From assembly GCA_035527975.1 (NCBI GenBank), contig DATKZM010000121.1, forward strand, positions 4,282 to 68,281: DNA of 64,000 nucleotides. The letters are read 5' to 3'. The notes under the pieces were generated by a model that saw only the letters and a list, made by a program, of their open reading frames with translations, did no database searches and was not told the DNA's origin. This stretch comes from DATKZM01 sp035527975 (lineage in GTDB: Bacteria > Pseudomonadota > Alphaproteobacteria > JAPULJ01). The position numbers and the translations under genes were made by a program. This document shows, piece after piece, positions 46,031 through 54,617 of the stretch. Numbering within the stretch: the first letter of the stretch is position 1; each line of letters opens with the position of its first letter.

Positions 46031-47047
46031 ATGGCCGCAGATGGCGGCGCAGCCGCAAACAAAACAAAAGGCCAGGCCGGCCAGCCTGTCCCCATCATCA
46101 TCATCAAGAAGGTCAAGAAGGTCGCCCATGCCGCGCATCACGGCGGCGCCTGGAAGGTCGCCTATGCCGACTTCGTGACCGCGATGATGGCGTTCTTTTT
46201 GCTGCTGTGGCTGCTGAACGCGACCACCGAGGAGCAGAAGACCGGCATCTCCAACTACTTCGCGCCGGAAGCGGTGTCGTACTCGCAATCGGGCGCCGGC
46301 GGTCTGCTCGGCGGCCGCACGCCGACCAAGAAGGGCGCCAACAAGAGCCCGTCAAGTCCGACCGGCATCGTCGTGCCCCTGCCCCGGGAAAAGAAGAAGT
46401 TCGACGAGGACGGCGAAGGCAAGTCGCCCCATACGGGCAAGGGCGAAGGCAAGACGCCGCAATCGGCCAAGGGCGACGGCCCGGCCAAGCAGGAAGACAA
46501 GGCCTTGCGGAAAGCCGCCGATGAGCTGCGCCAGGCGATCGAAAAATCGCCCGAGCTCAAGGGGCTGACCAAGAACCTGTTGATCGAGACCACGCCGAAG
46601 GGTCTGCGGATCCAGCTCGTCGACCGCAACAATATCGCCCTCTTCCCGCTCGGCAGCGCGAATATGCTGCCGCATACCAGGAAGCTCCTGAAAAAGATCG
46701 GCGAGCTGGCAGCCAAGATGGACAACAAGATCGCCATCGCCGGCCATACCGACGCCGCGCCCTATGCCGACGGCTCGGGATATTCCAACTGGGAGCTGTC
46801 GGCGGACCGGGCTAATTCGACGCGGCGCATGCTGCAGAGCTTCGGCGTCGTCGGGGACCGCGTCGTCGAGGTCATCGGCAAGGCCGAACGCGAGCCGCTG
46901 ATCAAGGAAAACCCGCGCGATCCGCGTAACCGGCGTATCAGCATTACCTTGATCCGCAAGCACAAGCTGCGCAGCGCCGCCGTCGCGGTGCCCGCAGGCA
47001 AGACCGCCCGGCCCCCCGCCAAGTCGGGCGGCGCCGTCAAGAAATAG
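46031..47047 (+). CDS. motB: Flagellar motor stator protein MotB
   Basis: 338 residues. The ion-channel aspartate D47 lies in AYADFVTAMMAFFLLLWLLN, the single membrane segment; the sequence type suits a proton-driven motor. A long Lys/Gly/Ser-rich linker (about 90-165) leads to an OmpA-like peptidoglycan-binding domain with GHTDA and NRRISI near the end. It directly follows motA, 10 bp away, and probably shares its transcript. Confidence 0.95.
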   Translation: MAADGGAAANKTKGQAGQPVPIIIIKKVKKVAHAAHHGGAWKVAYADFVTAMMAFFLLLWLLNATTEEQKTGISNYFAPEAVSYSQSGAGGLLGGRTPTKKGANKSPSSPTGIVVPLPREKKKFDEDGEGKSPHTGKGEGKTPQSAKGDGPAKQEDKALRKAADELRQAIEKSPELKGLTKNLLIETTPKGLRIQLVDRNNIALFPLGSANMLPHTRKLLKKIGELAAKMDNKIAIAGHTDAAPYADGSGYSNWELSADRANSTRRMLQSFGVVGDRVVEVIGKAEREPLIKENPRDPRNRRISITLIRKHKLRSAAVAVPAGKTARPPAKSGGAVKK

Positions 47048-47338
47048 CGCCCGGCATCCGCCGAACCCATTCCCGTTGGATCTCCCCGATACCTGTTCCA
47101 TCAAATCGGCCGGTCGCGTTTTGCGCCCTGTGCCGCGCGCGCGGCGTTGAACGGACCACCGCCAGCCCCAACCTCTATGGCCATGATGCGGCAACGACAG
47201 CCACGGCGGCGCCCCGGCTCAACGCTCCCCGCGCTGCGCCTCGGCGACGGTGAAGGCGAGGCGGGGCAGAACCGGCGCGCCCATGACGAGAGCGCCAATC
47301 GGGATGCCGGGCCCGACCGGAGCGCCCACGGCGCCGGC

Positions 47339-47803
47339 ATGGATGCCGCAAACGGCGGCGCGTTTTCGGATCCCGCCTTCGTCAGCGACATCGTCTTCAA
47401 GCGCATCCTCGCCCATATCGTCGACACCGCGATCCTGCTGGCGATCATGGCGCCGCTCGGGTTTTTCATGATCGTGACGGCGGTCGCGACTTTCGGCCTG
47501 CTGATCCTGCCCTTCGCGCTGGCCTTCCTGGCCTTGCGCTTCCTCTACTATGTCGGCTTCACCGCAAGCGCCAGGAGCGCCACGCCGGGCATGCGCATGC
47601 TCGGCATCGAGCTGCGCACCATCGCCGGTGGACGGCCCGATCTCCTGCAGGCTTTCCTGCGCCTTGCGGTCTACTACGTACTGGCCGGGCTGCTGACGCC
47701 GCTGATATTGCTGGCGGCGCTGTTCAACGTGCAGCGGCGGGCGTTGCACGACCTGGTCTCGGAAACCGTGGTCGTGAACCGCCTCGCCAGGCTCGCCTTC
47801 TGA
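47339..47803 (+). CDS. RDD family membrane protein
   Basis: 154 residues from the ATG at 47339 (MDAANGGAFSDPAF); the open frame extends to 47177 or 47147 but the added 50-60 residues are low-complexity and probably non-coding. The RDD domain is recognised by the R/D positions in VFKRILAHIVDT and ALHDLVSETVVV, with three hydrophobic segments. The role of RDD proteins is poorly known; some influence transport or stress tolerance. The start is uncertain. It lies downstream of motB and ahead of bpt. Confidence 0.75.
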   Translation: MDAANGGAFSDPAFVSDIVFKRILAHIVDTAILLAIMAPLGFFMIVTAVATFGLLILPFALAFLALRFLYYVGFTASARSATPGMRMLGIELRTIAGGRPDLLQAFLRLAVYYVLAGLLTPLILLAALFNVQRRALHDLVSETVVVNRLARLAF

Positions 47804-48055
47804 GGCGACAACCGCCTAAGGCCGCCTAAGTCCGCCTGATGGAGTGGCCGGCGCCGTCTGCCCCAATTTCGCGCAATAGAGCAATTTTCGGTGGGCATCG
47901 GGCGATAATGGCGATGCTGCTGACGCCGCCAGGCATCACTGATTAACCATTCTCGGCAGGCCATCTTGCGCCGGGCCGCCGGCTCGGACTATGATTCGCC
48001 TGCACGTAATGGTGAACGAAAGGCCGGGCCAAGGCTCCGCGACAAGCCACACCGC

Positions 48056-48802
48056 ATGACTTCACAAACCCTCAAGCTCCCGCGCCATTTCTACCGGATG
48101 CCGCCTCGGCCGTGCCCTTACCTGCCGGGCCGGACCGAGCAGAACGTGTTCACCGAACTCGCCGGGGTCGACGGGGTGGCGCTCTACGACATCCTCACCC
48201 ATGCGGGGTTCCGGCGCAGCCACAACATCGCCTATCGGCCGACCTGTCCCGGTTGCAACGCCTGCGTGTCGGTGCGCGTCGTGGCCAGCGCCTTCAAGGC
48301 ATCGCGGTCGCAGCGCCGGGTGCTGGCGGCGAATGACGATCTGCGCTGTACCGAACGGGCCGCCGAGGCAAGCGAGGAACATTACGATCTGTTCGCCCAG
48401 TATGTCGCCTCGCGCCACAATGACGGCGAGATGGCGGCAATGGGGTTTGCCGATTACGCGGCGATGGTTGAGGAAAGCCCGCTCTCGACCTATGTCGCCG
48501 AATACCGCGACCCGAACGGCCTGCTGCTGGCATCGTGCCTCGTGGACCGGCTGTCGGACGGACTGTCGGCGGTCTACAGCTACTTCGATACCGAGGCAAA
48601 CGGGCGCAGCCTTGGAACCTATATGGTGCTGCGCCTGATCGATCGCTGCCGTGAGCTTGGCCTGCCCTACCTTTATCTCGGCTACTGGATCGCCGGCGGC
48701 AAGAAGATGTCCTACAAGACCCGCTTCCGTCCGCTGGAGGCGCTCGGCGGCGAGGGCTGGGCGCCGATTGCGGCCGAGCATGTGCATGTCCGCGCGGACT
48801 GA
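48056..48802 (+). CDS. bpt: Aspartate/glutamate leucyltransferase (Bpt)
   Basis: 248 residues from the ATG at 48056 (MTSQTLKLPRHFYRM). It transfers Leu from Leu-tRNA to N-terminal Asp/Glu of proteins, marking them for ClpS/ClpAP degradation (N-degron pathway). Conserved CPYLPGRTEQNVF, CPGCNACVSVRV and YLGYWIAGGKKMSYKTRFRPLE confirm the ATE/Bpt family. The frame upstream to 47966 is not used because the family starts here. Confidence 0.95.
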   Translation: MTSQTLKLPRHFYRMPPRPCPYLPGRTEQNVFTELAGVDGVALYDILTHAGFRRSHNIAYRPTCPGCNACVSVRVVASAFKASRSQRRVLAANDDLRCTERAAEASEEHYDLFAQYVASRHNDGEMAAMGFADYAAMVEESPLSTYVAEYRDPNGLLLASCLVDRLSDGLSAVYSYFDTEANGRSLGTYMVLRLIDRCRELGLPYLYLGYWIAGGKKMSYKTRFRPLEALGGEGWAPIAAEHVHVRAD

Positions 48803-49324
48803 CCGCCACCGGATGCGCAATGCCGCGGCTAATTGAGCCAAAGCAAGGCCAACGTCCCGATTCGATAATCCAGCTTTGACCGATCGGGCCGAGCCCGCCG
48901 GGGCAGATCTTCAACGCGCATGCTTTCACGTGCAATGATTGCGCATTTGTTGCCCTTTCGATTCCGGAGAGTATGATGGCGCCGTGAAACGGCCTTGCCC
49001 GGTTCTGGGCAGGGAGGGAGGATATCGTCATGTGCACCCTGGCCGCCCGAACCGAAAATCGGCGGGCCAACATCACCCAAGCGATGCAGGGACCGTGCGG
49101 CAATGACCGCAGCGCCGCTTGAGCGTTCACCCGTCTGGTGCCGCCGGACTGTGAAGATCGCTCACGCGCTGTCTTGCCAAGGACGTCGGCTTCATGACAA
49201 TGAAAGCGGTGGAAACGGGTTGTTCGGTACCGGCGCGTTATCCGATGCGCCGGCCTATGGCATCCGCCTGCGACGCAAACGTCCGCATGGCGTCCTACGA
49301 TACGCGCAATAGAGGGAGAACATC
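48803..49324. other. Intergenic region ahead of the TRAP operon
   Basis: 522 bp between bpt and the TRAP binding-protein gene. It should hold the TRAP promoter. A 30-codon frame at 49030-49122 (MCTLAARTENRRANITQAMQ) has GGGAGGGAGG before it and could be a leader peptide, but no homology is known to me. No other gene or structure stands out. Confidence 0.4.
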
Positions 49325-50482
49325 ATGAACCGGCGCGATTTCATTTCAGGTGGCGTCGTTGGCCTCGTGGTCGGCGCCGCGGCCGGTTGGTTCGGCCGCG
49401 CAAGCCGCGACAAGAAAATGGCCGGACCGGCCAAGAAGGCCGAAGGCGCCATGACGAAGGCGCCCGCGGTCGTGACCAAACCGATCAAGCAACTCCGCAT
49501 GGTGACGTCGTGGCCGAAGAATTTCCCCGGCCTTGGAACCGCGGCGAACCGTCTGGCAGACCGTATCAACAAGGCCTCCGACGGCCGCTATCAGATCAAG
49601 GTCTTCGGCGGCGGCGAGTTGGTCCATCCGCTGAAATGCAACGACGCTGTCCAGCAGGGCAACGCCGATATGTACCACTCGGCCGACTATTATTATCAGG
49701 GCAAGCACAAGGCCTATAACTTCTTCACCGCCGTGCCCGGCGGCTTCACCGCGACCGAAATCGACGCCTGGATCTTCCACGGCGGCGGTCAGGCGTTGTG
49801 GGACGAGGTCGGCGCCCAATTCGGCGTCAAGCACCTACCCGGCTCGAACACCGGCATGCAGATGGGCGGCTGGTTCAAGAAGCCGATCACCTCGATCGAC
49901 GACTTCAAGGGCCTGAAGATGCGCATCCCCGGCCTGGGCGGCGCCGTGATCAAGCAGCTCGGCGGCACCTCGGTGACGCTGGCCGGCTCGGAGATCCTGC
50001 CCAACCTGCAATCGGGCAATATCGACGCGACCGAATGGGTCGGGCCCTGGAACGACCTTGCCTTCGGTTTCTACAAGGTGGTCAAGAACGCCATGTACCC
50101 GGGCATCCATGAGCCAGGCTCAATGCTGTCCTGCGGCATCTCCAAGAAGTTCTGGGACGGCCTGCCGCCGGCCGACCAGGCGCTGTTCACGTCCTGCTGC
50201 CTTGCTGAGAACGATTACGGCTATGCCGAATTCGTGGCCAACAACACGGCCGCGCTGGAGACGCTGGTGAGCAAGCACGGCGTCAAATACATCCCGTTCC
50301 CGGAGGATGTCTTCAAGGCGATGGCCGTGGCCGCGCGCGATGTCGTCGCCGATGTGGCCAAGTCCGATCCGCTAACCAAGAAGGTCTACGAGAGCTACAT
50401 CAAGTTCCGCAAGAACGCCTCCACGTGGTCGCGTTATTCGGACGCCATCTACTACAACTACCGTGACCTGGTAAAATACTAG
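49325..50482 (+). CDS. TRAP transporter substrate-binding protein DctP
   Basis: 385 residues. Begins with a twin-arginine type signal, RRDF at residues 3-6 followed by a hydrophobic stretch, so export folded through Tat is likely. The DctP/TAXI-like binding fold includes SWPKNFPGLGTAANR and GGELVHPLKCNDAVQQG, as in TakP-type binders of alpha-keto or mannitol/chloroaromatic-type compounds. It delivers the ligand to DctQM. A terminator follows the gene, which fits its need for higher expression than the permease. Confidence 0.93.
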   Translation: MNRRDFISGGVVGLVVGAAAGWFGRASRDKKMAGPAKKAEGAMTKAPAVVTKPIKQLRMVTSWPKNFPGLGTAANRLADRINKASDGRYQIKVFGGGELVHPLKCNDAVQQGNADMYHSADYYYQGKHKAYNFFTAVPGGFTATEIDAWIFHGGGQALWDEVGAQFGVKHLPGSNTGMQMGGWFKKPITSIDDFKGLKMRIPGLGGAVIKQLGGTSVTLAGSEILPNLQSGNIDATEWVGPWNDLAFGFYKVVKNAMYPGIHEPGSMLSCGISKKFWDGLPPADQALFTSCCLAENDYGYAEFVANNTAALETLVSKHGVKYIPFPEDVFKAMAVAARDVVADVAKSDPLTKKVYESYIKFRKNASTWSRYSDAIYYNYRDLVKY

Positions 50483-50536
50483 GCTGGTGACATCGCGCGG
50501 GAGGACCTTGGTTCACCCCGCGCATGAGAGACGATC

Positions 50537-50571
50537 GACCCGCGCTGGAGCACCGGCGCGGGTCACCTTTT
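50537..50571 (+). terminator. Terminator between dctP and dctQ
   Basis: GACCCGCGC (50537-50545) and GCGCGGGTC (50556-50564) form a perfect 9 bp stem, followed by ACCTTTT. It stands 55 bp after the DctP stop and 130 bp before dctQ, so it should attenuate read-through into the permease genes. Confidence 0.65.
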
Positions 50572-50700
50572 CGTGTCCATCGCAATGGCTTGCGTGAGGC
50601 CGCCGGGGCTTTGCCGGCAGGCCCAATCCCGCTATACACCTATGTGTTGGTCGAACCGGCAATCTGAAACAAGCTGGGCGGCTTTTTGGGAGGCGCGCGC

Positions 50701-52059
50701 TTGGACGATCTGACCAAGCTCTACAAGATCATTGATGCGATCAACCGGAAGATCGGGCTGACCGTGGCCTGGCTGGCGCTGGGCATGGTGCTGGTGCAGT
50801 TCACCGTGGTTATCAGCCGCTACGTCTTCTCGGTGGGCTCGATCCCGGCGCAGGAGACGATCTGGTACATGCACGGCGCGCTCTTCATGGTCGGCGCGGG
50901 CTACACGCTGCTGCGCGACGGCCATGTGCGGGTCGATGTCTTCTATCGCGCGAGCAGCGCCCGGCGAAAGGCGATGACCGACCTGCTCGGCGTGATTTTC
51001 TTCCTGCTGCCGGTTTGCGTGCTGATTATCTGGATGTCCTGGAGCTATGTGATCAATGCCTGGACGGTGCTGGAGGGCTCGACCGAGACCAACGGCATCC
51101 CCACGATCTTCGCGCTCAAGACAGTGGTGCCACTGGCGACGCTGCTGCTGGCGCTCCAGGGCGTGGCGATGGGGGCGCGTTGCCTGATCGTGCTCGGCGG
51201 CGGCGAGGTGCCGGCGGCCGAAAATCCCGATGAGAGCGCCGCGGTGCGGGCGACCCCGCGGTCGAGCCGCAACATGGTGATCAGCCTCGGCGTGTTTCTG
51301 ATCGCCATCGAACTGCTCACCTTCCTGATCGGCCTCGCGCATACCGGAATTTTGGTGGCGATCGTCCGGCCGCTGGCGCTCGCAGCGGTGCTCGCTCTGG
51401 CCTATCTCGGGGCAAACTGGGGGCGGGTTGCGGCCGTCGTCGGCCTTTTCATCGCGGCGGGACTCAGTGTCCATTACGGCGCCCTGGCCAGCGGCGATTC
51501 AGGGGCCATCCTGACCCTTCTCGCCTACGGCAACCTTGTGAGTGCACTGGTGCTCGCGGTCATGCCCTGGGCGGCGGATGGCACTCGCGCCTCCGAGCAT
51601 TCGCCCGCCACCAGCCCGGGCTTTGCGGTCGTCTGGGGCGTCGTGCTGTACGTGATGGCAACCGAAGCGGTGTGGTTCGTCGACACGCTGCTGGGCACCA
51701 TCGGCACGCTCAGCTTTGCCGATCTGCCCCGCTGGGCGGTTCCGGCCGTGATACGGATCGTGCTGGTTACGGCGCTCATTCTGCTGCCCTTCTACCGCGG
51801 CAGCGCGGTGGCCCGGGGCGCGCTGGTCGGCTATCTGGTCCTGTCGGTGCTGTGGGCCGCCGGCCAATTGCTGCTGGGCCGCACCGAGGACTTCATCACA
51901 CTGGTCGGAACCCAAAGCGCGATCGGCGTTGTCGTGGTCGCGGCGCTGCACGCAGCGATGGCCTGGTTCGTGGCGACGTCCAGGGCGATCGGAACGTTCC
52001 AAACCGCCCAGCGCGGCGGCGAGGCCGAAATAGCGCCCACAGCCGAGGCAACCGGCTGA
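50701..52059 (+). CDS. TRAP small permease subunit DctQ, with long C-terminal membrane extension
   Basis: 452 residues from the TTG at 50701, preceded 7 nt upstream by GGGAGG. The first ~165 residues are an ordinary DctQ with four membrane segments (QETIWYMHGALFMVGAGYTLL, RVDVFYR). About 270 more residues follow with six or more hydrophobic segments, then a short polar tail. Typical DctQ proteins have about 160-200 residues. The stop overlaps the DctM start by 1 bp (TGATG), so translation is coupled. Confidence 0.88.
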   Translation: MDDLTKLYKIIDAINRKIGLTVAWLALGMVLVQFTVVISRYVFSVGSIPAQETIWYMHGALFMVGAGYTLLRDGHVRVDVFYRASSARRKAMTDLLGVIFFLLPVCVLIIWMSWSYVINAWTVLEGSTETNGIPTIFALKTVVPLATLLLALQGVAMGARCLIVLGGGEVPAAENPDESAAVRATPRSSRNMVISLGVFLIAIELLTFLIGLAHTGILVAIVRPLALAAVLALAYLGANWGRVAAVVGLFIAAGLSVHYGALASGDSGAILTLLAYGNLVSALVLAVMPWAADGTRASEHSPATSPGFAVVWGVVLYVMATEAVWFVDTLLGTIGTLSFADLPRWAVPAVIRIVLVTALILLPFYRGSAVARGALVGYLVLSVLWAAGQLLLGRTEDFITLVGTQSAIGVVVVAALHAAMAWFVATSRAIGTFQTAQRGGEAEIAPTAEATG

Positions 52060-54002
52060 TGGAAGGCTTCGTCTTTGAGATCCGGCACGCGGTCTGCATC
52101 GCCATGTTTCTGGCGGTTTGCGGCGGCTTGCTGACGGGCTTTCCGGTCGCCTTCACGCTGGCCGGCACGGCGCTCCTCTTCTCCATCGCCTCCGCGCTTT
52201 TCGGCTTGCTCGACTTCAGTCTGATCGGCGCCTATCCCCAGCGCATCTTCGCGGTGATGGTGAACGAGGTGCTGATCGCGGTTCCCTTGTTCGTCTTCAT
52301 GGGCGTCGTGCTCGAACGCGCCAAGATCGCCGAGGAGCTGCTCGATAATATGGGCCGGCTTTTCGGCCCGATGCGCGGCGGTCTCACGGTCTCGGTCAGC
52401 GTGGTGGGCGCGCTGCTCGCGGCCTCTACCGGCATCGTCGGCGCGACCGTGATCACAATGGGGCTGCTGTCGCTGCCGACGATGCTGCGGCGCGGCTATG
52501 ACCCGGCGCTGGCCTGCGGGTCGATCTGCGCCGCCGGCACGCTGGGCCAGATCATCCCGCCCTCGATCATCCTGGTCCTGCTGGGCGACCAGCTCGCCGT
52601 CGCCTACCAGAACGCCCAGTTCAAGATGGGCATCTTCTCGCCCGATACGGTCTCGGTGCCCGATCTCTTCGCGGGCGGCGTGTTCCCGGGCCTGGTGCTG
52701 GTCAGCCTCTACATCGTCTATCAGATCGTGATCGGCTGGCTTTATCCCAAGACCTCGCCATCGATCCCCGACGACAGCGGCGGTGCACCGCGCCCGGAGA
52801 CGGCAGGTTTCCTGCGCTACGGCGTGATCTCGTTGATCGTGGCCTGCGTGGCGGCGGCGGCGTTTGACCTGCTGGCGGTCTGGCAGAACCTCGCCATCCT
52901 GCTGGGCGGCACGCTGCTCATCTGGGGACTTGCCCTCAACCCCGCGCGCTGGTGGCCGGCCGCGACCGGCGTCGTTTTTCTGGCCGCGGGCACGCTCTTC
53001 GTCAACGACATCCTGGGCGCGCTGTTCCCCGGCAAGACGCTGTCGCTGACCTCGCCGCAGGTCTTTATGACCTCGCTGATTGCGCTCGGAGGCGTGCTTT
53101 ACGGCATCCTCTCCAATCCGCTGAGGGATCCGTTCTGGCACCGCATGATGCATGCGCTGTTCGCGCCGATCATGCTGATCATTGCCGTGCTCGGCTCGAT
53201 CCTGGGCGGCCTTGCCTCCCCCACCGAGGCCGCGGCGGTGGGCTGCCTGGGCGCGATCTGGATGGCCGGATACCGGCTCGACGAGGAAAACGGCCGCTGG
53301 ATCCTGCGCGCCGGGCTGGCCTTCATCCTGCTCCTGTTTATCACCTCGTTCTTCGACCTCCGGGTCGGCCGCACCAACGTGGCGGGATACGAGGTGGCCG
53401 TGTCGGTGGTGGCGCTGGCGCTCTTCGTGGTGGTGATCTACGGCACGCTTGTGGCGCTGGCGCGGGTCTTCAAGGTGCGGATCATCCACTCGGTCGTGCG
53501 ATCGACCATGGAGATATCCGTCCTCGTCTTTGTCATTCTGATCGGCGCCTCGCTGTTCTCGCTCGCCTTCCGGGGGCTCGGCGGCGAGGCCATGATCGAG
53601 CACGTCCTGACAACACTGCCCGGCGGCGCCGTGGGGGCGCTGATCGTGGTGATGGCGGTGATGTTCGTGATGGGGTTCTTCCTCGATTTCCTGGAGATCA
53701 TGTTCATCGTCGTGCCGATCGTGGCCCCGGTGCTGCTGCAGATGAAAATGCCCGACGGCCAGCTCATGGACCCGATCTGGCTCGGCCTGATGATCGCGGT
53801 CAACCTGCAGACCTCGTTCCTCACCCCGCCCTTCGGTTTCGCGCTTTTTTATCTGCGCGGCGTGGCGCCGGACAGCGTGACGACGTTGCAGATCTACAAG
53901 GGTATTATCCCCTTCGTGATTATGCAGCTCTGCATCCTGGTCGTACTGTGGTTCTCGCCCGGCATCGTCACCTGGTTCCCGCATACACTGTACGGGCGGT
54001 AG
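52059..54002 (+). CDS. TRAP large permease subunit DctM, enlarged form
   Basis: 647 residues, well above the common ~430 for DctM. The N-terminal part (GFPVAFTLAG, VPLFVFMGVVLERAKIAEEL, ASTGIVGATVITMG, QIIPPSIILVLLGDQLAV) and the C-terminal part (SPTEAAAVGCLGAIW, LDFLEIMFIVVPIV, LQTSFLTPPFGFALFY) are canonical. Between them lies an insert of about 150-200 residues (about 230-420) with further hydrophobic segments. Enlarged DctM proteins occur in TakM-like transporters. Start is the ATG at 52059 overlapping the dctQ stop; the long open frame before it is a shadow of dctQ. Confidence 0.9.
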   Translation: MEGFVFEIRHAVCIAMFLAVCGGLLTGFPVAFTLAGTALLFSIASALFGLLDFSLIGAYPQRIFAVMVNEVLIAVPLFVFMGVVLERAKIAEELLDNMGRLFGPMRGGLTVSVSVVGALLAASTGIVGATVITMGLLSLPTMLRRGYDPALACGSICAAGTLGQIIPPSIILVLLGDQLAVAYQNAQFKMGIFSPDTVSVPDLFAGGVFPGLVLVSLYIVYQIVIGWLYPKTSPSIPDDSGGAPRPETAGFLRYGVISLIVACVAAAAFDLLAVWQNLAILLGGTLLIWGLALNPARWWPAATGVVFLAAGTLFVNDILGALFPGKTLSLTSPQVFMTSLIALGGVLYGILSNPLRDPFWHRMMHALFAPIMLIIAVLGSILGGLASPTEAAAVGCLGAIWMAGYRLDEENGRWILRAGLAFILLLFITSFFDLRVGRTNVAGYEVAVSVVALALFVVVIYGTLVALARVFKVRIIHSVVRSTMEISVLVFVILIGASLFSLAFRGLGGEAMIEHVLTTLPGGAVGALIVVMAVMFVMGFFLDFLEIMFIVVPIVAPVLLQMKMPDGQLMDPIWLGLMIAVNLQTSFLTPPFGFALFYLRGVAPDSVTTLQIYKGIIPFVIMQLCILVVLWFSPGIVTWFPHTLYGR

Positions 54003-54213
54003 GCAAGGCTTCGTGCGTACGTGTACGCATACGTACGCCACAGCAGCGCCACCTCACCTCGGCCAGAGAGCCCGAATCCATCGTGCAGCGTGAGCGAGCA
54101 TTATCGTCGATTTGGTAGCCAGCGTAATCCAGGAGGAATGCTAGGCAGGCGCACCACTAGTCAAGCAATGGTTCTCCGCTCCACTATGCAGCACAATCTA
54201 TGGGGGATTAACT

Positions 54214-54462
54214 ATGAAAAAATAGGCCGCATTGATGGTAGTTTCAGCGCTTGTCGCTTGCACGAACACCGAGGAGATACGGCGGCCCGACGGCGTTACC
54301 GAGTACTTGATCGCCTGCGGAGCCGCCACCGGCTGGAATATCTGCTACCGACGTGCCAACGAGTTATGCCCCACGGGCTACCAGACATTGATGGAACGCG
54401 CTGGGTTCAATCGTAAGGAAATGCGCATCAGCTGTCCCGCAGCCGGACGCCGCAAAGAATGA
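54214..54462 (+). pseudogene. Small lipoprotein gene with in-frame amber codon at position 4
   Basis: From ATG at 54214, preceded by GGGGGA, the frame reads M-K-K-stop(TAG)-A-A-L-M-V-V-S-A-L-V-A-C. Ignoring the stop, this is a textbook lipoprotein signal peptide with lipobox LVAC, followed by about 65 residues with four further cysteines (IACGAATGWNICYRRANELC, ISCPA). Restart at the ATG at 54235 would lose the Lys-Lys n-region. Either a recent nonsense mutation, a sequencing error or a suppressed codon. The C-terminal part is similar to small secreted proteins in alphaproteobacteria, function unknown. Confidence 0.65.
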
Positions 54463-54512
54463 CACCGGTAATGGTCGCCGCGAAGGATCCTGCCCCCAAA
54501 GTTGTTAAGTTG

Positions 54513-54600
54513 CTCCATCGTATGGATCCCGGATCGTAAGCATCGCATTCCGAAAGCCTCCGGCCTTCGGGCTCCGCTAACGTCCGGGATGACAATGGAG
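54513..54600. repeat. Bipartite palindrome between convergent genes
   Basis: Outer arms CTCCAT (54513-54518) and ATGGAG (54595-54600) plus inner arms ATCCCGGA (54526-54533) and TCCGGGAT (54583-54590). It lies between the lipoprotein remnant and the parC 3' end, where it may act as a bidirectional terminator or be a dispersed element. Confidence 0.5.
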
Positions 54601-54617
54601 GGAGGCCGAAGGCCCCC

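Noticed and set aside
47147..47338. N-terminal extension of the RDD gene
   Set aside because: Low-complexity Arg/Pro/Gly residues without homology-like content; the family begins close to 47339.
49030..49122. 30-codon frame with a strong ribosome site before the TRAP operon
   Set aside because: Too short and without known relatives to call a gene; noted in the intergenic entry.
51831..54041. Minus-strand frame of 736 codons opposite dctM
   Set aside because: Extremely His/Arg/Asp-rich composition typical of an antisense reading of a membrane protein gene.
54021..54416. Frame of 131 codons overlapping the lipoprotein remnant
   Set aside because: Out of frame with the signal peptide, no domain; the better reading is the amber-interrupted lipoprotein.
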